A stretch of 64,000 nucleotides of DNA from Sporobacter sp942492735. Its GTDB lineage: Bacteria; Bacillota; Clostridia; Oscillospirales; Oscillospiraceae. Where the stretch lies: positions 3,038,001-3,102,000 of the forward strand of contig OW818648.1 of the NCBI GenBank assembly GCA_942492735.1, read 5' to 3'. The notes beneath the pieces were generated by a model that had not been told where the DNA came from, made no database searches, and saw only the letters and a program-made list of their open reading frames with translations. Made by a program: the position numbers and the translations under genes. This document shows positions 58,649 through 64,000 of this stretch, piece after piece. Position 1 is the stretch's first letter. The number at the start of each line of letters is the position of its first letter.

Positions 58649-60441
58649 GACCGAACCTCCTTTTCACCGTTTTGCGACGACGTGTTTTCACAAGACGGGT
58701 CTACAAACGCGCCGAAGGCGCACATCTGCGTACAGACGCCGCAACCAACACAAAGCGTCACGTCAACCTTGGCTTTGCCGTCTTTAAAGCTGATGGCCGG
58801 ACAGCCGATTTTCATACAGGACCGGCAGCCCTTGCATTTGTCTTCATTGACTGTGAGAGGCGGTTTTGCTTTAACCGTTTTTAGCAGCGCGCACGGACGG
58901 CGCGATATGATAACGGAAGGTTCCTCGGCAACGAGTTCCTCCTTAACAGCCTCATCGCATTGTTTAATGTCATACGGGTCAACAACGCGGATACGTTTGA
59001 TGCCGACGGCTGAGCAGAGTGCCTCGAGATCGATCTTTCCGGCAGGGTCGCCTTTGATATTGTAGCCGGTTGTCGGATTCTGCTGATGGCCTGTCATACC
59101 GGTAATGGAGTTGTCGAGGATGCACACGGTGGAATTTGAACCGTTGTAAGCGATATTGATCAGACCCGTGACACCGGAGTGCATAAAGGTCGAGTCACCG
59201 ATGACGCCGACTGTATGCTTTTCGCCCTCTTCTCCGAGCGCTTTATTGAATCCGTGGAGTCCGGAGATCGATGCGCCCATACAGATTGTCGAATCCATCG
59301 CGTTCAATGGCGCCATCGCGCCAAGCGTGTAACAGCCGATATCGCCGATAACATTGACTTTGTTCTTGACAAGCGCGTAAAACAGACCGCGGTGCGGGCA
59401 GCCTGCGCACATAACAGGAGGACGCGCGGGAATTTCAACATCCAGCATTCTTCCCGTTGTTATGGAAAGGTCGTTTTTTAGCGCCTTGCCGAGCTTCTCT
59501 CGAATGAGATTTTGTGAAAACTCATCAACAAGCGGAAAAATATCTTTGCCTGAAACGGTAAGTCCCAGCGTCTTGCAATGCTCCTCAATAAAGCTGTCAA
59601 GCTCTTCGACGACGATGAGCTGTTTCACCTGCGCGGCGAAATCTTTTATCAGCTTTGTCGGCAGCGGATGAACAAGCCCGAGCTTTAAAACACTGACGCT
59701 GTCGCCGAAAACTTCTTTCACATATTGGTATGACGTGCCGGACGTGATGATACCCATTTCCGTCCCGCCCATTTCAACACGGTTCAGGAACGACTCCTCC
59801 CCCAGCGCCTCAAGATCCTTGAGCTTCTGCTCCACGATCGGGTGGCGGCGTTTGGCGTTGCCCGGCATCATGATGTATTTTGCGGCATTCTTCACATACG
59901 GCACTGCAGGCGGAAGAATTCGCTCCCCCGTGTTGACAATGCTCTGCGAGTGCGCGATTCTTGTGCACATGCGCAGCAGAACCGGCGTATCCATCTGTTC
60001 AGACAACTCGTAGGCGTATTTTGTGAATTCCAGGCATTCTGCTGAGTCGGCCGGCTCCAGCATCGGCAGCTTCGCGGCTTTTGCATAGTGCCGTGAATCC
60101 TGCTCGTTCTGGGATGAGTGCATTCCGGGGTCATCCGCAACTGCGATGACCATACCTGCATTTATTCCTGTATAAGAGATGGTAAACAATGGGTCGGCGG
60201 CGACATTCAGGCCAACGTGCTTCATACCGCAGAAGCTCCGTTTGCCGCCAAATGCTGCGCCAAAGGCTACCTCCATAGCCACCTTCTCGTTGGGTGCCCA
60301 CTCCGAATAGATTGCGTCATATTCCGAAATATACTCCGTAATCTCCGTGCTGGGCGTACCCGGATAACTGGAAACAACGCTGCATCCGGCCTCATAAAGG
60401 CCTCTGGCAACAGCTTCATTCCCAAGCATCAACGTCTTCAA
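58645..60441 (-). CDS. iorA: Indolepyruvate:ferredoxin oxidoreductase alpha subunit
   Basis: 598 residues. N-terminal pyrimidine-binding domain (GCSVVSSYPGTPSTEITEYI, PNEKVAMEVAFGAAFGGKRS), central region, TPP-binding domain (CAGCPHRGLFYALVKNK, GDSTFMHSGVTGLINIAYNG, LDNSITGMTGHQQNPTTG) and a C-terminal 2x[4Fe-4S] ferredoxin domain (CKGCRSCMKIGCPAI and CVGCGVCTQMCAFGAF). The start is TTG at 60441 behind AAGGGGG. It heads iorA-iorB-paaK-ACT, a module for oxidising aromatic amino-acid-derived 2-oxoacids. Confidence 0.97.
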   Translation of the reverse strand: MKTLMLGNEAVARGLYEAGCSVVSSYPGTPSTEITEYISEYDAIYSEWAPNEKVAMEVAFGAAFGGKRSFCGMKHVGLNVAADPLFTISYTGINAGMVIAVADDPGMHSSQNEQDSRHYAKAAKLPMLEPADSAECLEFTKYAYELSEQMDTPVLLRMCTRIAHSQSIVNTGERILPPAVPYVKNAAKYIMMPGNAKRRHPIVEQKLKDLEALGEESFLNRVEMGGTEMGIITSGTSYQYVKEVFGDSVSVLKLGLVHPLPTKLIKDFAAQVKQLIVVEELDSFIEEHCKTLGLTVSGKDIFPLVDEFSQNLIREKLGKALKNDLSITTGRMLDVEIPARPPVMCAGCPHRGLFYALVKNKVNVIGDIGCYTLGAMAPLNAMDSTICMGASISGLHGFNKALGEEGEKHTVGVIGDSTFMHSGVTGLINIAYNGSNSTVCILDNSITGMTGHQQNPTTGYNIKGDPAGKIDLEALCSAVGIKRIRVVDPYDIKQCDEAVKEELVAEEPSVIISRRPCALLKTVKAKPPLTVNEDKCKGCRSCMKIGCPAISFKDGKAKVDVTLCVGCGVCTQMCAFGAFVDPSCENTSSQNGEKEVRS

Positions 60442-60531
60442 AAAAAGATCCCCCTTGTGTAGTGACTAGTAAACAGTAACTGCTTATCTGCAGCACTTGC
60501 GCATAACCAGTTACATGTTACAGCATTAATG

Positions 60532-60561
60532 ATTATAGCATTTACATGTATTATTGTACAA
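60532..60561 (-). promoter_or_regulatory. Promoter of the ior operon
   Basis: TTGTAC, 18 bases, TATAAT on the minus strand, about 91 bases before iorA. A GTAACTG / CAGTTAC stem-loop (60475-60513) lies in the leader. Nothing else was seen in 60442-60688. Confidence 0.6.
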
Positions 60562-60688
60562 GCAAAAAACACATCAAATAAAATGAAATGCATGTACTTG
60601 CGTGCCTTAAAAGAGACTGCAAAACACAATCTATCCGTCCGGACAAATTATGTTCTGCAGCATATACTAAAAAGCAATCGACCGAGTA

Positions 60689-61900
60689 TTACGCTTTCTT
60701 AATGAATATATTCAGGACCAGACCCACAACAGACAACGCAGCAAGTATAATAAATGTGGATTCGAAACTACCTGTCGCGTCTTTAAGAACGCCGGCCAGT
60801 GTCGCGGCAAAGGACGTGAGGATGAGCTGCAGATTCAGTATACTGAGATTCAGCGAGAAGTTTTTTTGGCCGAAGAAGGCGCCGATAAAGGCCGTGGAGC
60901 CTGTCGGTGCAAAGCCGTATGTAATACCGCTGAGGCAAAGTCCAGTGATGCCGATGGCAATGGAGTTCGTCTGCAGCGCCAGCACGATGACAAGCGGCGC
61001 AGCAATAGCGAGAATGCTTGTCACAAACTGCGTTTTTCTGCGGCCGATGTTGTCAAACAGCCAGCCTGATATGAGCCGTCCGAAGCCATTGGAGATTGAA
61101 ATGATGCCGACCATTGTCACGGCGAGCGTCTCAGCGGCACCGGTATCTTTAATGATATCTTTTGCGAAGCTGATGGACGCGCTGCCGACAGACGCCAAAA
61201 GAATAAAGAATAAAAAGAGCTTCCAGAACGAGAGTCGCTTAATCATTTGAAGTGCATGATAATCTTTGACCTCAACGTCGTGATCCTTATGGGACACCCC
61301 TTTCGGCGCGGGAAACAGTGTCCCGGCGGGCGGAAGCTTGCTGATGAATGCTGCGATGATAAATACAACAGCAGTGACGATTGCCAGAACAATAAACGTC
61401 GTTCTCCAGCCGATATCCGGCATCTTAATATAACTATCAGCGATTTTACCAATCAGCAGCGAATTGAGGCCGAATCCCATCAGTAAAAAACCGGAGGCAA
61501 ACCCTCTTTTATCGGGAAACCATGCGTTGACAGTGACGATGATCGTATTGTACACAAAACCAATAGCAAGTCCGCCCAGAACACCGTAGGCCAAGTAAAG
61601 CACAGCAATATTCCCCTGCATCTGCGAGGTGATAAAAAAGCTTGCAAAAATGAGTACTGCAGCGATCAACAGACGTGCCATCGCTGTTGTCTTCTTCGTG
61701 ATTAGTCCGGAAATAAAGCCGCCAATGACGAAGAACCCGACTGTTATTGTGTAGTTTAAGCCAAGCTGCGCGGCACTCCATTTAAATTCCAATGCCAGCG
61801 GAGCCTTCAGAATAGACCATGCATAAATGATACCCGCGAATAGAAGTACGATGATACCGACACTGAGCTGCAGCCACCTGGCACTTGCTTTGACTTGCAT
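60689..61900 (-). CDS. MFS transporter, OFA (oxalate/formate antiporter-like) family
   Basis: 403 residues, twelve membrane segments. The OFA features are FAGIIYAWSILKAPLALEFK near the start, YGVLGGLAIGFVYNTIIVTV and WFPDKRGFASGFLLMGFGLN. The family exchanges small carboxylates; the substrate is not fixed by sequence. AGGGG is upstream of the ATG. It follows the sodium symporter by 72 bases, so the two may be co-transcribed with the acyl-CoA synthetase. Confidence 0.9.
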   Translation of the reverse strand: MQVKASARWLQLSVGIIVLLFAGIIYAWSILKAPLALEFKWSAAQLGLNYTITVGFFVIGGFISGLITKKTTAMARLLIAAVLIFASFFITSQMQGNIAVLYLAYGVLGGLAIGFVYNTIIVTVNAWFPDKRGFASGFLLMGFGLNSLLIGKIADSYIKMPDIGWRTTFIVLAIVTAVVFIIAAFISKLPPAGTLFPAPKGVSHKDHDVEVKDYHALQMIKRLSFWKLFLFFILLASVGSASISFAKDIIKDTGAAETLAVTMVGIISISNGFGRLISGWLFDNIGRRKTQFVTSILAIAAPLVIVLALQTNSIAIGITGLCLSGITYGFAPTGSTAFIGAFFGQKNFSLNLSILNLQLILTSFAATLAGVLKDATGSFESTFIILAALSVVGLVLNIFIKKA

Positions 61901-61972
61901 TGACTGTCCCCTAACTATGTTTTCTTTTTCGATCTAAATATTGCGCTGCGACGACACTGTTAATCGGCTTGC

Positions 61973-63511
61973 TTAATCTTCAATTGCAGCCTTCTGATTC
62001 TTCTTTGCATCAGTTTTATCATAGCAGCTGAATATTTCACTGTATGATGCGGAATCAGGCCGTTTCGTCGCAAGCGAAACCACAGGTACTATGACAAGAC
62101 TTGTCAGCATGGCAATGACACCTGCGTTAATCGGTGAGGCGATGTACCCAATAAACATATTCGATACCGTTATGCCGACTCCGGTGATAAAGCTGGCCCA
62201 AACCGCTGCTTTCGTGGTACGTTTCCAGTAGAGTCCATAAAGGAACGGACCAAGAAAAGATCCCGCAAGCGCGCCCCAGGAGATGCCCATAAGCTGCGCA
62301 ATAAAGGTAACAGACGATTTAAACTGAATCAACGCTAGAATAACTGAGATCAATATGAAGACTGCCAAGAAAATACGAATCATCAGTACTTGTTTCTTTT
62401 CAGTCATTTCCTTGACAATATTGCCCTTAATGAAGTCCAATGTAAGCGAGGAGCTGGAGGTCAAGACAAGAGAGGACAAGGTGGACATTGACGCTGAAAG
62501 CACAAGTATGACCGCAACGCCTATCAGTATATCCGGAAGCGTGGAAATAACGGAAGGTATGATCCTGTCGAACATGATTTTTCCTGCGTCATTGTACAGA
62601 GCGGGAGAATCGAAAAGCCTGCCGAAGCCGCCCAGGAAATAGCACCCGCCGGCAATTACCAGGGCGAATACCGTTGTAATTACCGTGCCTTTCACCACGG
62701 ATTTTTCGTCCTTGATTGCATAAAACTTGTGCACCATCTGCGGCAAACCCCATGTGCCGAGCGAGGTGAGGATAACAACCCCAATAAGTCCCCATGGATC
62801 GGGGCCGAGCAGTGATGTGAATACGCCCGTATTTCCTGAAGCATCTGGTATCTGCGAAAGACTGTTCAGCGCTTCCGAAAATCCACCCTGACCGTTTAAA
62901 ACGGTTACAATTATCGCAACAATGCCTGCCAGCATGATTATCCCCTGTATGAAGTCATTTACAGCAGTGGCAAAATAACCTCCCGTTATGACATAAACAG
63001 CCGTCAGTACCGCCATCGCAACGATACACACGGTGTAATCGATGTTAAAGGCTATACCAAATATCCTTGACAGTCCATTGTAGAGCGACGCCGTGTAGGG
63101 AATCATAAAGATGAACAGTATTGCGGAAGCAGCGATCTTCAGATTTTTGCTGCCATAACGCTTTGCAAAGAAATCAGGCATTGTGGCGCTGCCGAGATGA
63201 TGCGTCATAATCCGCGTCCGGCGTGCCAGAACCAGCCAGGCAACCATGCCTCCTATTAAAGCGTTTCCGATCCCGATGAGTGTCGCCGAGATTCCGTATT
63301 TCCAGCCAAACTGGCCCGCATAACCGACAAAAATCACGGCTGAAAAATAGGTGGTTCCATAAGCGAAAGCGCTCATCCATGGCCCTATGCTGCGGCCTCC
63401 AAGCACAAATTGATTGACATTTGTCGCTTTTTTACGGCAGTAAATACCGACACCAACTGTTATAATTACGAACGCCAGGAGCAAAACAATCTTTATACCC
63501 AAGACAGACAC
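61973..63511 (-). CDS. Sodium:solute symporter
   Basis: 512 residues with thirteen or so hydrophobic segments of the SSS (PutP-like) family: NQFVLGGRSIGPWMSAFAYG TTYFSAVIFVGYAG near the start, then the sodium-site region and GTWGLPQMVHKFYAIKDEKS. Solute specificity (proline, a carboxylate or another organic solute) is not decidable by eye. The start is either GTG at 63511 or TTG at 63502, the latter having GAGGTG at better spacing. It lies 27 bases after the synthetase gene. Confidence 0.92.
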   Translation of the reverse strand: MSVLGIKIVLLLAFVIITVGVGIYCRKKATNVNQFVLGGRSIGPWMSAFAYGTTYFSAVIFVGYAGQFGWKYGISATLIGIGNALIGGMVAWLVLARRTRIMTHHLGSATMPDFFAKRYGSKNLKIAASAILFIFMIPYTASLYNGLSRIFGIAFNIDYTVCIVAMAVLTAVYVITGGYFATAVNDFIQGIIMLAGIVAIIVTVLNGQGGFSEALNSLSQIPDASGNTGVFTSLLGPDPWGLIGVVILTSLGTWGLPQMVHKFYAIKDEKSVVKGTVITTVFALVIAGGCYFLGGFGRLFDSPALYNDAGKIMFDRIIPSVISTLPDILIGVAVILVLSASMSTLSSLVLTSSSSLTLDFIKGNIVKEMTEKKQVLMIRIFLAVFILISVILALIQFKSSVTFIAQLMGISWGALAGSFLGPFLYGLYWKRTTKAAVWASFITGVGITVSNMFIGYIASPINAGVIAMLTSLVIVPVVSLATKRPDSASYSEIFSCYDKTDAKKNQKAAIED

Positions 63512-63538
63512 CTCAATTCACAAAATTTTACTTTCCTT

Positions 63539-64000
63539 CTACGATTTGTTCTGTGCCGCGACAAGGCTATCTCCGCCGTACATTGCTCTGAGTTTTGGTT
63601 TTTCGATTTTCCCTGTTGGATTACGCGGTACTTTTGCAAAGATGATTTTATGTGGGCGTTTGTAGCGCGGCAGCTCGTGACAGAATGTGTTGACGCTCTC
63701 TTCCGTACATGTATGTCCCTGTTTGATTTCGATAATCGCCGCGGATATTTCGCCGAGGCGCGCGTCCGGTAGACCGATAACTGCTACATCCTTGATATCG
63801 GGGTGTGCGCTTAAGAAGTTTTCGATTTGAACTGGATATAAATTTTCTCCGCCTGTGATGATGACGTCTTTTTTTCGATCGACAAGGAAAATAAAACCGT
63901 CCTTGTCCTCCTGCGCCATATCCCCCGTAAACAGCCAGCCGTCCCTGAGTGTCTCAGCTGTCGCCTTTGGGTCGTTGAAGTAACATGTCATAAGGCCAGG
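63539..64000 (-). CDS. AMP-forming acyl-CoA synthetase/ligase, C-terminal part
   Basis: The gene enters from the right edge; the last 153 codons are present. It shows the ANL-family closing motifs: GWLFTGDMAQEDKDGFIFLV (A7/A8 region with the hinge), DRKKDVIITGGENLYPVQIE, and near the end PRNPTGKIEKPKLR with the catalytic Lys. This is typical of medium/long-chain or aryl acid-CoA ligases. It is just upstream of the symporter, which may supply its acid substrate. The N-terminal substrate pocket is outside the window. Confidence 0.9.
   Translation of the reverse strand, partial: PGLMTCYFNDPKATAETLRDGWLFTGDMAQEDKDGFIFLVDRKKDVIITGGENLYPVQIENFLSAHPDIKDVAVIGLPDARLGEISAAIIEIKQGHTCTEESVNTFCHELPRYKRPHKIIFAKVPRNPTGKIEKPKLRAMYGGDSLVAAQNKS

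Overview
The window is a gene-dense chromosomal segment of an anaerobic, endospore-forming member of Bacillota, most likely class Clostridia. The evidence is a complete spore-germination receptor operon, a SpoIVFA/SpoIVFB-like pair, a DUF4489-type spore-surface protein, NfnAB electron bifurcation, indolepyruvate:ferredoxin oxidoreductase, and the TIGR03960/TIGR03936 pair. Base composition is moderate (estimated by eye, near half GC). Repeats resemble those I associate with Oscillospirales-like clostridia, but genus cannot be fixed from sequence alone. No phage, insertion sequence, CRISPR array or conjugative module was recognised.

Layout. 1-5.7 kb: end of rlmB, metK, citrate synthase, an SLH-type surface protein and an HD-domain protein, separated by dispersed palindromic repeats. 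5.8-13.9 kb: lysA-proB-proA, an MFS exporter, pyrophosphatase, a hydrolase and an ABC-2 exporter. 14-23.7 kb: a ger operon (A, C, a small D-like protein, two B paralogues), the DUF4489 protein, an SH3-SH3-M23 endopeptidase and a CHASE4-PAS-GGDEF-HD-GYP receptor. 23.8-24.6 kb: six tRNA genes (Val-Asp-Phe-Gly-Cys-Gly) with a consensus promoter and a terminator. 24.7-33.7 kb: yerC-methyltransferase-hslO; a five-gene overlapping operon (M23, M50, TIGR03960, TIGR03936, pfkA); punA.

33.8-45.3 kb: TM2 protein, tRNA-Pro, an ANT(6)-like nucleotidyltransferase, a C_GCAxxG_C_C protein, gdhA, an AEC transporter, a tetrahydrofolate riboswitch driving folT-folC, rpsB-tsf, a YlmC-like protein, an M-box magnesium riboswitch upstream of corA, and a small protein made of five 14-residue repeats. 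45.4-51.5 kb: ylxM-ffh-rpsP-khpA-rimM-trmD followed by nfnAB; rplS, the usual partner after trmD, is absent. 51.5-64 kb: Crh-like protein, purB, a nifS-type desulfurase, an aspartate aminotransferase, an iorA-iorB-paaK-ACT cluster for aromatic 2-oxoacid metabolism, two transporters and the end of an acyl-CoA synthetase.

The least ordinary items are the layered corA leader (M-box, terminator, a 27-codon ORF with a strong ribosome site, and a hairpin over the corA ribosome site), the SpoIVFA-like peptidase with a substituted zinc motif inside a metabolic operon, the five-fold repeat protein, the ger operon with duplicated B subunit, and the paired palindromic repeats.
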